Shown here piece after piece: positions 26,749 through 34,989 of a DNA stretch of 64,000 nucleotides. Each line of letters opens with the position of its first letter. The first letter of the stretch is position 1. Origin of the DNA: Clostridiales bacterium (lineage in GTDB: Bacteria; Bacillota; Clostridia; Oscillospirales; Acutalibacteraceae); contig JAGZMM010000001.1 of the NCBI GenBank assembly GCA_018364155.1, forward strand, positions 682,001 through 746,000, read 5' to 3'. The translations under genes and the position numbers were made by a program. Below the pieces are notes generated by a model. That model made no database searches, was not told where the DNA came from, and saw only the letters and a program-made list of their open reading frames with translations.

Positions 26749-27594
26749 TCAGGAATCCGGCTCTTCGATGGGAGTAGTATTTCCGCCTTTTCGCGTGGTT
26801 ATTCCATAGTTGCGTTCAATTACCCGTTTCGGGCGCCATTCCCACGCCCGGCGAAAGCTATGGTCCTCCGCTTCGCCTGTATACTCGGCCTGGTAGCCGG
26901 AAAGAAAGGCGGGAACGTGGGTTTTCTTCGCCTTCTTATTATAAGGGCAGACCTCTTGGCACACGTCGCATCCCCAGCAGACACCGCTTTGTGCAAGCAG
27001 ACGTTCTTCCTGCCGAGTAAGATCTCCCTTTTTCTGGGTGACGGCGGAAAGGCATCGCTCCTTTTGGACGCCGCCATTCGATAGCGCCTTGCTTGGGCAG
27101 GCGGCCCGGCAGGCCATACAGCCCACACAGCGTTTCATTTGGTCGCCGGTAGGCTCCACTTCCAGATCCGTCACAATTTCGCACAAAAAGCACCAGGAAC
27201 CGTATGTTTCGCTGATGAGCAGGCCGTTTTCCCCGATCACCCCCAGCCCTGCCTTCGCCGCCGCATAGACTTCGGGGATCGGAGAATTGTCCACAAAAAA
27301 AGCAAAGCAGGCCGCCGGGAAGGCGGCCTGAAGGCGGGCGGTGGCGTCCTTAAGCATACCGGCGGCTACCTCATGATAATCAGGTACCCGCGCATACCTG
27401 GAAAGGTTGCCCGGTTCCTTCGAAACCAGGTAAGGAAGCAGCAGCATAAACACGGTTTTCGCCTCTTTGGGCAGCCGGGCGGCCGCCCGGCAATCGAGCA
27501 GCCGATCCTCCAGCTCGTAAAACCGGCACGCCCCGCAAACGGGAAACCCGCTTGCCGTAAGGTGCGGCCGAATCTTAGAAAAGGGAATCATCAT
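26749..27594 (-). CDS. QueG-like 4Fe-4S double-cluster protein (epoxyqueuosine reductase family)
   Basis: A 281-residue protein with a QueG-type catalytic part and two [4Fe-4S] motifs, CVGCMACRAACP and CWGCDVCQEVCP. The segment FFVDNSPIPEVYAAAKAGLGVIGE parallels the QueG stretch carrying the catalytic Asp (D in VDTAP), so the proton donor appears kept. It lacks the C-terminal HEAT-like extension of full-length QueG (about 380 residues). QueG reduces epoxyqueuosine to queuosine in tRNA using cobalamin. Position in an operon with queT supports a queuosine role, but the short form could have a different substrate. Confidence 0.75.
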   Translation of the reverse strand: MMIPFSKIRPHLTASGFPVCGACRFYELEDRLLDCRAAARLPKEAKTVFMLLLPYLVSKEPGNLSRYARVPDYHEVAAGMLKDATARLQAAFPAACFAFFVDNSPIPEVYAAAKAGLGVIGENGLLISETYGSWCFLCEIVTDLEVEPTGDQMKRCVGCMACRAACPSKALSNGGVQKERCLSAVTQKKGDLTRQEERLLAQSGVCWGCDVCQEVCPYNKKAKKTHVPAFLSGYQAEYTGEAEDHSFRRAWEWRPKRVIERNYGITTRKGGNTTPIEEPDS

Positions 27595-27636
27595 ATCGAA
27601 ATCACCTCAAACGCGTCCGTCCGCCTTTCCTACCTA

Positions 27637-28164
27637 CTAACGAAGCTGGGCAAAAATCCGTTTCTGAGCGCCCGACTTGATCAGGATCGCTGCCAGCGGA
27701 ATTCCCAGCACCATGCTGGCCGCCGCTTCTCCCAGTCCCACCTCTACAATCATGGAGAACCACAGCGGGTGCCCCAGAGCGAGCGACAGCTCGGTGCCGA
27801 TGAAGAGGACGTTGAACACCACCGGCGGCAACGTCGCCAGTACCGGCACCCCTTTGACGCAGACATTTCGCAGCAAATAGGTGCACACGGCGGCAAGCAG
27901 GGTGGCGGCGGAACCCACGAAAATATCCAGGATTCCTAAAATGTTCGTCCCCATCGCGGCGCCCACCGCATTCGACAGAATGCAGCCCAGGGTCAGGCCC
28001 GGGATGGCGGCAGGGGTAAAGATGGGCAGAATGGTCAGCACTTCGGACACCCGGCACTGAAACGGCCCGAAACTAATGGGAGCCAGTACCAGGGTAAGAG
28101 CGGTGTACAGCGCGGCGATGACCGCGCCCTCCACCAGACGGCGTAACGCTTTGTTTGGCATCAT
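27637..28164 (-). CDS. queT: QueT family queuosine-precursor transporter (ECF S component)
   Basis: A 175-residue membrane protein matching the QueT family: LVEGAVIAALYTALTLVLAPISFGPFQCRVSEVLTILP at the N-terminus (interrupted here by position: residues 10-47), then AAIPGLTLGCILSNAVG. About five to six helices. QueT is the substrate-binding subunit of an ECF transporter that imports preQ1 or preQ0-type precursors. The leader carries a candidate preQ1 riboswitch (28172-28213), and a QueG-like gene follows after 42 nt. Start at 28164 or 28161 (ATG ATG), both served by GAAGGA. Confidence 0.87.
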   Translation of the reverse strand: MMPNKALRRLVEGAVIAALYTALTLVLAPISFGPFQCRVSEVLTILPIFTPAAIPGLTLGCILSNAVGAAMGTNILGILDIFVGSAATLLAAVCTYLLRNVCVKGVPVLATLPPVVFNVLFIGTELSLALGHPLWFSMIVEVGLGEAAASMVLGIPLAAILIKSGAQKRIFAQLR

Positions 28165-28171
28165 TCATCAT

Positions 28172-28213
28172 TCCTTCGTAGTTTTCTTTAAGGTCAGGAG
28201 GTTGCGACTGACC
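28172..28213 (-). promoter_or_regulatory. Candidate preQ1 riboswitch (class I-like) controlling queT
   Basis: The minus-strand leader forms a 6-bp hairpin GGTCAG/CTGACC with a 10-nt loop beginning TCGC, followed by the A-rich tail TTAAAGAAAACTACGAAGG, which contains the ribosome site. The known preQ1-I aptamer from Thermoanaerobacter has the same plan: a short stem, a 10-nt loop starting UCGCA, then UUAACAAAACAAGG ending in the ribosome site. Loop residues 6-9 differ from that example, so the match is partial. The loop UCG can pair with CGA next to the ribosome site, giving a translational switch. Confidence 0.55.
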
Positions 28214-28266
28214 GCCACGAGAAAGCGCGGCACTTTCTATGTCATCCGCTCAAAAAAGCGGTTGCT

Positions 28267-30576
28267 TTACGGGTGGGGGATTTCCGGGTGAAGCTGGTAC
28301 CAGATTTCCGGCATCAGACAGTCTTCGTTCACTGTGGCGAGGGCGGGATTCACCGCCGTCTCCCCTTCCTGCAAGCGGCGCGCCACGATGACGATACGCG
28401 CGTCGTCAAACAAAAAGGAACACGAGGATAGGGTCAAAAGCTCATCGTCCGCGTCCACCGTGACGGGGATATCGTAAAGAGAACGCTTGCGCACCTCGTC
28501 GACAAAGCTCAAGAAATCCTCGTCACTGGCAAAGTCGGTGCGCAGATAGTTGAAATTGGGCGCATGCTCCTCCCGGGTGCTGGCATAGAACACGGAAACG
28601 ATCTCATAATCCCCGGTCTGGTACACCGTATCCATCTGGATGGCGGCATGCTGCTGGTAATAGGACAGGTCCTTATACTTCTCCATGTCCCCGAACATCT
28701 GGCCGTTTTCCACCCGGTGGCCGTAAATGATCAGGTTGCGGTCGGTTCCGTCGATTTTATTGCGGTAATCGAAATAGGGATTGCCGAACACGCTGCGCCG
28801 TTTATAGAAGTTGCGGTTGAGGTAATACTCATTGTCCGCCGCCTGGGTGACCGGATAATTCATCCGGGTGCCGGGCACCTGGATATAGCCGCGCACATCG
28901 GGGTTGTTGCGGTAAAGGTCGGCAAAGGAAGCGGGCACCCAGTCGGGCACCTCCACCACCGGAGCAGTAGAACCCTCTTCGCCGTCCTCCGTGCCGTCCG
29001 GCGCAGGCGGAGCGATGGGCGAAGTGCTGCTGTCCGACCGAGTATAGTCCCCTGCAAGCTGGGAATAGAGGTTATCGTTCTGATTGGGCTTGATGAGCTG
29101 GTCGTCCACCAGGTACCACACCGAGAAAAGAAACGCCGCCACCGCCGCAAGCAGAAGAAGCTTAAAGAGCACGTCGGAGAACCGGTCCCCCTTCCAGGGC
29201 AGGTATTCGGACAAAAAGCCTACAAAACCCGGCCGTTTGGGTGGCCGGCCGGTGGCGACCGGCCAGGGCGTAATCTCCTTTAAAAACTTCTCGCCCCGGC
29301 TTTTTTTATTAAGCGCGATCCCGGTCTTGAGAAACTCTTGGTCCTTGTCCAGAAGAAGGCGCAGCATGTTGAGCGCATGGGAAGCCGAACCAATGCGCAC
29401 ATAGGATCGGTCGTTCTCCTTGGCGTACTGCACCTTTTTGACCCAAACCATCTTTTCGTCAGCTACGGCAATGTAAACAAGGCCCACCGGTTTTTCCGCC
29501 GTACCGCCAGTGGGGCCGGCAATGCCGGTGATGCCCACGCCATAGTCCGCACGGCCGGCTTTTCTCGCGCCGATGGCCATGGCACAGGCGGTCTGCTCGC
29601 TGACGGCGCCGTATTTCTGCAAGGTCTTGGGCGGCACGCCTAAAAGATTGGTTTTCTTTTCATTGGAGTAGGTGATGAAGCTGTTTTCAAACACGGCAGA
29701 GGCGCCGAAAATATCGGTCATCCGTTTGGCGAGCAGCCCGCCGGTGCAAGACTCGGCGCAGGCCACTGTTTTTCCCGCCGCCTTGAGCTTCTCTACTACC
29801 GCCGTTTCCAGATTCTCCACGTCCACGCCGTACACGGCGTTTCCAAGCCTCTTCTGGAGCTCCTCCATCATCGGGCGGCACATGGCGTCCGCCACTTCCT
29901 TGGAGGCAGCCCTGGCGGTCACCCGCAGCTGCATCTCCCCGGTTTTCGCGTAGGGAGCCACGGTGGGGTTCTCCCCCTGCATCAGGTCCACCGTCATGGC
30001 TTCCGCCTTGGACTCACCCACTCCGAACACGTGCAGCGTGTGGGACACAATCACCAGCTCCGACCGCTTTTGCAGCCAGGGACGCACGCTGCGGTCAAAC
30101 ATGTGCCGCATCTCCCTGGGAGGGCCGGGCAGCATGATGACAGCCTTGCCGTCCTTTTCGATGACACAGCCGGGAGCGGTGCCCCATTCGTTGTCGAAAA
30201 TTTCGCACCCTTCGGGAAGCATCGCCTGCTTTACATTGTTTTCGGTCATCTCCCGGCCGAGCTTTTCAAAGAACACCTGGATTTTCTCCAAAGACGCCGT
30301 GTCGAGTACCCGCTTGACGCCAAGCACCCGGCAGATGCCCTCGCAGGTAATGTCGTCCACCGTAGGGCCGAGGCCGCCGGTGGTAATGACCAGGTCGCTG
30401 CGGGACAAGGCCTGCCGCAGCGTGGCGGTCAGGCGGTCCATATTGTCCCCCACCACTACCTGATAATGAACGGTGATGCCGAAGGCGGCCAGCTCCCTGG
30501 CCACATATTGGGCGTCGGTGTTGACAATGTCGCCCAAAAGCAGCTCGGTTCCAACGGACAGAATTTCCGCTCTCAA
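28267..30576 (-). CDS. CinA (NMN amidohydrolase) fused to a class B sortase
   Basis: One uninterrupted 769-residue frame. Residues 1 to about 170 are the CinA MoCF-like domain (AEILSVGTELLLGDIVNTDAQ, TTGGLGPTVDDIT, MLPGPPREM). About 255-410 is the CinA/PncC nicotinamide-nucleotide amidohydrolase domain (VACAESCTGGLLAKRMTD, GITGIAGPTGG). A basic linker leads to one membrane helix (about 468-490, LLLLAAVAAFLFSVWYLV), then a Pro/Asp/Glu-rich stretch and a class B sortase (NYPVTQAADNEYYLNRNF, His620 in YGHR, Cys719 in LSSCSF, Arg727). Topology puts CinA inside and the sortase outside. Start is TTG 30576 behind GGGAGG (7 nt). thiI lies 28 nt upstream. Confidence 0.88.
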   Translation of the reverse strand: MRAEILSVGTELLLGDIVNTDAQYVARELAAFGITVHYQVVVGDNMDRLTATLRQALSRSDLVITTGGLGPTVDDITCEGICRVLGVKRVLDTASLEKIQVFFEKLGREMTENNVKQAMLPEGCEIFDNEWGTAPGCVIEKDGKAVIMLPGPPREMRHMFDRSVRPWLQKRSELVIVSHTLHVFGVGESKAEAMTVDLMQGENPTVAPYAKTGEMQLRVTARAASKEVADAMCRPMMEELQKRLGNAVYGVDVENLETAVVEKLKAAGKTVACAESCTGGLLAKRMTDIFGASAVFENSFITYSNEKKTNLLGVPPKTLQKYGAVSEQTACAMAIGARKAGRADYGVGITGIAGPTGGTAEKPVGLVYIAVADEKMVWVKKVQYAKENDRSYVRIGSASHALNMLRLLLDKDQEFLKTGIALNKKSRGEKFLKEITPWPVATGRPPKRPGFVGFLSEYLPWKGDRFSDVLFKLLLLAAVAAFLFSVWYLVDDQLIKPNQNDNLYSQLAGDYTRSDSSTSPIAPPAPDGTEDGEEGSTAPVVEVPDWVPASFADLYRNNPDVRGYIQVPGTRMNYPVTQAADNEYYLNRNFYKRRSVFGNPYFDYRNKIDGTDRNLIIYGHRVENGQMFGDMEKYKDLSYYQQHAAIQMDTVYQTGDYEIVSVFYASTREEHAPNFNYLRTDFASDEDFLSFVDEVRKRSLYDIPVTVDADDELLTLSSCSFLFDDARIVIVARRLQEGETAVNPALATVNEDCLMPEIWYQLHPEIPHP

Positions 30577-30604
30577 TCGAATCCCTCCCGATTCTGTGGC
30601 GTAT

Positions 30605-31780
30605 TTAGTCGGCGTACAGCATTTGCGCTTGGGCGCCGGCAATGGCCCTTTGCACCATATCCTCCCACTCAAATGCGCTTTCGGCCTTCACCACTTCCTC
30701 GAGGCTCGGCCGGGTTTTGGGATGCTTAGGGGTAAAGACGGTGCAGCAGTCCTCATAGGGTTGGATGGAAATTTCAAAGGTCCCGATTTTCCGGGCAATG
30801 GTGACGATTTCGTCCTTATCCATGCCGATGACCGGACGGAACACCGGCATCTGCGCGATGGCGTCGGTGCAGGCGATGGCCGCCATGGTCTGGCTTGCCA
30901 CCTGGCCGACGCTTTCGCCGGTAATCAGGGCCTGGCACTGGTTTTGCTCCGCCAGCTCCTGGGCAATACGCATCATAAAGCGGCGCATGAGGATGGTGAA
31001 CAGATCCTGAGGGCAATGCTCGCGCAGATTCTCCTGGATTTCCGTAAAAGGCACCACCAGAAGCTTAATGCGCCCAGCATAGCAGGCCACCCGGCGAAGC
31101 AGCTCCTCCACCTTCATCTGCGCCCGCTCGCTGGTATAAGGCGGGCTTGCAAAATGCACTGCCGTTAGCTCCACACCCCGCTTTGCCAGCATGTACCCGG
31201 CCACGGGGCTGTCGATTCCGCCGGAAATGAGCAAAGCCGCCCTTCCAGCGGTTCCCACCGGCATACCGCCAGCCCCCGGCAGGGAGCCCGCGTGGATGTA
31301 CGCGCCGAAATCCCGAATTTCCACCATCACCGTTACGTCCGGATGGTGGACGTCCACCTTCAAGTGCGCAAAGGCTTCCAGCAGGCAGCCGCCCACTTCC
31401 CTGCAGATTTCCGGGGACTTTAAGGGGAACGCCTTGTCCGCCCGTTTTGCTTCCACCTTAAAGGTGCGCGCGGCCAGGAGGGTATCCTCCAAGTAAAGGG
31501 GCGCTTCCTTTAAAATCGCGTCCATGCTCTTCTCGGTTACCCGCGCTTTGGACAGAGCCGCCACGCCGAACACCTGGGAAAGCCGTTCCACCGCCTCGTT
31601 TAAGTCGATATCCTCAGACTTGGGGGTGACGTAGATGGTGGACTGGGCGTTTTGTATGGCAAACTCGCCCAAGGGCTTTAACCGGCGGCGGATGTTTTTC
31701 AAAAGCACCGCCTCAAAGGTGGAGCGGTTGAGGCCTTTGAGGGCCAGCTCCCCCACCTTCAGTAATATCATTTCCTTCAT
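30605..31780 (-). CDS. thiI: tRNA 4-thiouridine synthase ThiI
   Basis: A 391-residue ThiI of the Firmicutes form: N-terminal ferredoxin-like and THUMP domains (KVGELALKGLNRSTFE; residues to about 165), then a PP-loop adenylation domain with LLISGGIDSPVAGYMLAKRG and ALITGESVGQVASQT. It activates U8 of tRNA for sulfur transfer. There is no C-terminal rhodanese domain, as in Bacillus, where a dedicated cysteine desulfurase passes sulfur directly; none is encoded next to it here. AGGAG precedes the ATG and the cinA-sortase gene follows after 28 nt. Confidence 0.94.
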   Translation of the reverse strand: MKEMILLKVGELALKGLNRSTFEAVLLKNIRRRLKPLGEFAIQNAQSTIYVTPKSEDIDLNEAVERLSQVFGVAALSKARVTEKSMDAILKEAPLYLEDTLLAARTFKVEAKRADKAFPLKSPEICREVGGCLLEAFAHLKVDVHHPDVTVMVEIRDFGAYIHAGSLPGAGGMPVGTAGRAALLISGGIDSPVAGYMLAKRGVELTAVHFASPPYTSERAQMKVEELLRRVACYAGRIKLLVVPFTEIQENLREHCPQDLFTILMRRFMMRIAQELAEQNQCQALITGESVGQVASQTMAAIACTDAIAQMPVFRPVIGMDKDEIVTIARKIGTFEISIQPYEDCCTVFTPKHPKTRPSLEEVVKAESAFEWEDMVQRAIAGAQAQMLYAD

Positions 31781-31798
31781 AGGTTCTCCTCAATTCGG

Positions 31799-34432
31799 TT
31801 ATTCTTTTGCCTGCCTGCAAAGCTCATAAAGAATGTTGAGCGCTTCAATGGGGGTTAAGGTGTTTACGTCCACCTCTCTAAGCCTTCGAGAAATGTTTTC
31901 AGCGGCGGACGAGGCAAAGCTCATCTGCCCGCTTTCTTCCGGTTCCGGGGGAGGCGGAGCCTTATGTTTTTTTGTATGAACCGGCCTTACGGCCGCCATG
32001 CCTTCCCCTTCCAGCTGACGAAGAATCTGCTTGGCCCGGGCCATTACCGTGTCCGGCACGCCGGCAAGCTTTGCCACCTCGATCCCGTAGCTGTCGTCCG
32101 CACCGCCGCGGACAATCCGGCGCAAGAAGGTGATGTCGTCCCCTCGCTTCTTGACGGCGATGTTATAGTTCTTCACTCCGTCGAGCTCCTCTTCCAAAGC
32201 GGTCAGCTCATGGTAATGAGTGGCGAACAGCGTTTTCGCTCCCAACTTCCTTTTATCTGCCACGTATTCGAGCACCGCCCGGGCAATGGACATGCCGTCA
32301 AAGGTGGAAGTGCCCCGTCCGATCTCGTCGAGAATCAAGAGACTGCGGCGGGTGGCGTTTTTGAGGATAAAGGCCACCTCGGTCATCTCCACCATAAAGG
32401 TAGACTGGCCGGAGGCCAAATCGTCCGACGCGCCGACGCGGGTGAAAATCGAATCGGTGATGCCTACGGTGGCGGCAGTAGCGGGGACAAAGCAGCCAAT
32501 CTGCGCCATCAGGACAATCAGAGCAGTTTGCCGCATGTAGGTGGATTTGCCCGCCATGTTGGGCCCGGTAATGATGGCCGCCCGGTTCTCATCGTCATCG
32601 AGCAAGGTGTCGTTTGGAACGAAGGGCACGTCCTTCATCATGGTTTCCACCACCGGATGGCGGCCTTCCACAATGCGGATGGTGCTTTCCATGTTCACCT
32701 CCGGGCGGCAGTAACCATTGATGGCCGCCGTCTGAGCGAAGGAACAAAGCACGTCTAAGCGGGCAACCGCCTGGGCGGTGTTCTGAATGCGGGAAAGCTG
32801 ATCGGAAACGAATTTACGCACCTGCTCGTAAAGCTGGTACTCCATGGCGACAATTCGCTCCTGGGCACCAAGCACCCGCATTTCCAATTGTTTTAGTTCT
32901 TCGGTGATGTAACGCTCGCAGTTAGTCAGCGTCTGCTTGCGGATATAGGTGGGCGGGACCTGGCTTAAATTCGACTTGGTAACCTCGATATAATAGCCGA
33001 AAACCCGGTTATACCCCACTTTTAAATTCTTGATGCCGCTGCGCTCCCGCTCCTGGGCTTCCACCTTTGCGATAAAGCCCTTGGAATCGGTCATATCCTC
33101 GCGGATGTCGTCGAGCTCATCCGAATAGCCCTTTCGGATGATGCCGCCTTCCCGCACCGACACGGGCGGTTCGTCCACAATTGCCCGCTCAATGAGATCG
33201 TGTACGTCCTCCAGCGGGTCGATGGCGGTATGGATTTCCCGCAGCATCCCGGCCTTGGCGTTTTGCAGGATTTCCTTAATACGGGGGAGGAATTCCAGTG
33301 ATTTGGAGAGAGCCTTCAGTTCCCGGCCGCCCGCCGAACCGTAGACCACCCGGGTCATCAGCCGTTCCATGTCGAACACGCCCTGCATCAGCTCTCCCAG
33401 CTCCGCCCGGGCGATGCCCTCGCTGAACAGCTCATCCACCGCGTTTAACCGCTGGGTGATGCGCGCGCAGCTGACAAGCGGCTGCTCAATCCAGAATTTG
33501 ATGAGGCGCTTACCCATGGCGGTGCGGGTTTTGTCCAGCACCCACAGCAGAGAACCCCGTTTTTCCTTGGTGCGCATGGTTTGGATGAGCTCCAGGTTTC
33601 TCCGGGTGGACAGGTCCAGCTGCATATACTGGGCTTCGCTATACAGGCTGATGCCCTGGATGCGCTCAAGGCCGGTGCGCTGGGTTTCGTAAAGGTATCC
33701 CAGCGCCACGCCCAAGGCTACGGTAGCGTTGGGCTTTCCCTCCAGCTCCAAGGTTTTTAAGGTGCAGTGAAAATGCCGGCGAATCAGGTCGCTGCACTTG
33801 GTTTCGTCAAAATTGGCGTCCGGCTGGACGGATACCACGCCGTTTACTTTATTTTTGCAGAAATCGGTGATCTCCTTGTTGTGCCCTGCCTCTGGGTTTA
33901 GAAGCACCTCGCTGGGGTTAAACCGGCCGATTTCGTTGCAGATACGCTGAGCAAGGTCCCCGTCGTCGAGCTCGGTAACCTGCATGTCGCCGGTGGAACT
34001 GTCAGTAAAGCACAGGCCCGCCCGGTTGCCGAACATGGCGACCACGCACAAAAAGTTGTTCTTCCCCTCGTCGAGCATGGAGTTTTCAATGACGGTGCCG
34101 GGCGTGACCACCCGCACCACCTCCCGGCGGACGAGGCCCTTTGCCTTAGCCGGGTCCTCCGTCTGCTCGCAGATGGCGACCTTATAGCCCTTTGCCACCA
34201 ACCGGGCAATGTACGCTTCGCAGCTGTGGTAGGGCACGCCGCACATGGGCGCCCGCTCGTCCTGGCCGCAGTCCCGCCCGGTGAGGGTCAGTTCCAGTTC
34301 TTTCGACGCGAGCTTGGCGTCGTCGAAGAACATTTCATAAAAATCCCCTAATCGGAAAAAGAGGATGGTATCCGGGTTCTCTGCCTTGATGTTCAGGTAC
34401 TGCTGCATCATCGGCGAAAGATTCGCTTTCAA
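31799..34432 (-). CDS. mutS: DNA mismatch repair protein MutS
   Basis: An 877-residue MutS. The mismatch-recognition Phe lies in the N-terminal ILFFRLGDFYEMFFDDA (FYE motif, near residue 34). Connector, lever and clamp regions follow, then the ATPase with Walker A ITGPNMAGKSTYMRQTA, LLILDEIGRGTSTFDG and ATHYHELTALE. The C-terminal tail contains a Pro/Lys-rich linker (KKHKAPPPPEPEE) before the dimer/tetramer helix. The start is a TTG at 34432 with GGGGG about 9 nt upstream. mutL is not present downstream, where Bacillus has it. Confidence 0.96.
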   Translation of the reverse strand: MKANLSPMMQQYLNIKAENPDTILFFRLGDFYEMFFDDAKLASKELELTLTGRDCGQDERAPMCGVPYHSCEAYIARLVAKGYKVAICEQTEDPAKAKGLVRREVVRVVTPGTVIENSMLDEGKNNFLCVVAMFGNRAGLCFTDSSTGDMQVTELDDGDLAQRICNEIGRFNPSEVLLNPEAGHNKEITDFCKNKVNGVVSVQPDANFDETKCSDLIRRHFHCTLKTLELEGKPNATVALGVALGYLYETQRTGLERIQGISLYSEAQYMQLDLSTRRNLELIQTMRTKEKRGSLLWVLDKTRTAMGKRLIKFWIEQPLVSCARITQRLNAVDELFSEGIARAELGELMQGVFDMERLMTRVVYGSAGGRELKALSKSLEFLPRIKEILQNAKAGMLREIHTAIDPLEDVHDLIERAIVDEPPVSVREGGIIRKGYSDELDDIREDMTDSKGFIAKVEAQERERSGIKNLKVGYNRVFGYYIEVTKSNLSQVPPTYIRKQTLTNCERYITEELKQLEMRVLGAQERIVAMEYQLYEQVRKFVSDQLSRIQNTAQAVARLDVLCSFAQTAAINGYCRPEVNMESTIRIVEGRHPVVETMMKDVPFVPNDTLLDDDENRAAIITGPNMAGKSTYMRQTALIVLMAQIGCFVPATAATVGITDSIFTRVGASDDLASGQSTFMVEMTEVAFILKNATRRSLLILDEIGRGTSTFDGMSIARAVLEYVADKRKLGAKTLFATHYHELTALEEELDGVKNYNIAVKKRGDDITFLRRIVRGGADDSYGIEVAKLAGVPDTVMARAKQILRQLEGEGMAAVRPVHTKKHKAPPPPEPEESGQMSFASSAAENISRRLREVDVNTLTPIEALNILYELCRQAKE

Positions 34433-34483
34433 CCGTTATTCCCCCCGTCTTCTACCATTCGTGTAAAGTCCCGTAGAACCTTT

Positions 34484-34492
34484 ATTATACCA
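34484..34492 (-). promoter_or_regulatory. Extended -10 promoter of mutS
   Basis: The minus strand reads TGGTATAAT (34492-34484), an extended -10 with no good -35, immediately after the terminator of the miaB unit. Leader about 45 nt. Confidence 0.6.
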
Positions 34493-34493
34493 C

Positions 34494-34557
34494 AAAAAAG
34501 CAAGGCGGGAAACGACTCTTCGGCATTTTTTTGCCGCGTTCTCGCTTCCCGCCTTGC
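34494..34557 (-). terminator. Terminator of the miaB-ricA-like unit
   Basis: Outer arms GCAAGGCGGGAA (34500-34511) and TTCCCGCCTTGC (34546-34557) enclose a second CGGCA/TGCCG stem; the minus strand then runs into TTTTTT. Confidence 0.82.
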
Positions 34558-34573
34558 GCTTGGTTTGTGCGCT

Positions 34574-34978
34574 TCAGTTGCAGCCCGAGCAGCCCGAGCA
34601 ACTGCCCGAACAGCCGCCGGACGCCTGAGCGGTATCCGGGTCGCCGCCGTTTGCGGAGACGGCGATGATGGTGTTAATCTCGTTTAAGAGCGCGTCCATA
34701 GCCTGCTTGGCATCGTTGTAGGCGGCCATGTGCACGTTCTGCATAACGGTTTCATAACAATCGCGCAGCTCGGCATTGAGCCTTTCGAGCTTCTCCTGGT
34801 CCTTGTGCTCCTTGCTGGCCTCGGAGTTGATGGAAATGCGCTTGAGATTAAACTCCCCGATAAGGCGCTGGAGCTCCTCGTCCTGGTCGTTTGCCTCCTT
34901 GGCGGCCATAAAGGCAAGATAACGTTCATCCTCCTGGATGGCGTGACCCAGGGCTCTCGTCAGTTGCAAAATATCCAT
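34574..34978 (-). CDS. YlbF/YmcA (RicA/RicF-like) family protein with Cys-rich tail
   Basis: A 134-residue helical protein of the Com_YlbF family: residues 1-110 form the expected alpha-helical body (ILQLTRALGHAIQEDERYLA, EELQRLIGEFNLKRISIN). The C-terminus ends in GGCSGSCSGCSGCN, four cysteines spaced 4-3-3. In Bacillus the RicA-RicF-RicT complex carries iron-sulfur clusters and affects RNase Y-dependent mRNA maturation; the tail here could be a cluster ligand. The order miaB, this gene, mutS matches Bacillus ymcB-ymcA-mutS apart from cotE. AGGAGG precedes the ATG at 34978. Confidence 0.86.
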   Translation of the reverse strand: MDILQLTRALGHAIQEDERYLAFMAAKEANDQDEELQRLIGEFNLKRISINSEASKEHKDQEKLERLNAELRDCYETVMQNVHMAAYNDAKQAMDALLNEINTIIAVSANGGDPDTAQASGGCSGSCSGCSGCN

Positions 34979-34989
34979 GTTTATTCCTC

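Noticed and set aside
29212..29214. In-frame TTG before LPWKGD as a separate sortase start
   Set aside because: There is no ribosome site before it, and no stop codon ends CinA upstream, so it cannot replace the fusion; at most it could add a minor internal product.
29260..29290. AAAGGAG inside the CinA-sortase linker as a ribosome site
   Set aside because: No in-frame ATG, GTG or TTG occurs 5-12 nt downstream.
34574..34620. Cys-rich tail read as a metallothionein-like gene
   Set aside because: It is the C-terminal end of a typical Com_YlbF protein, in frame with a good start.
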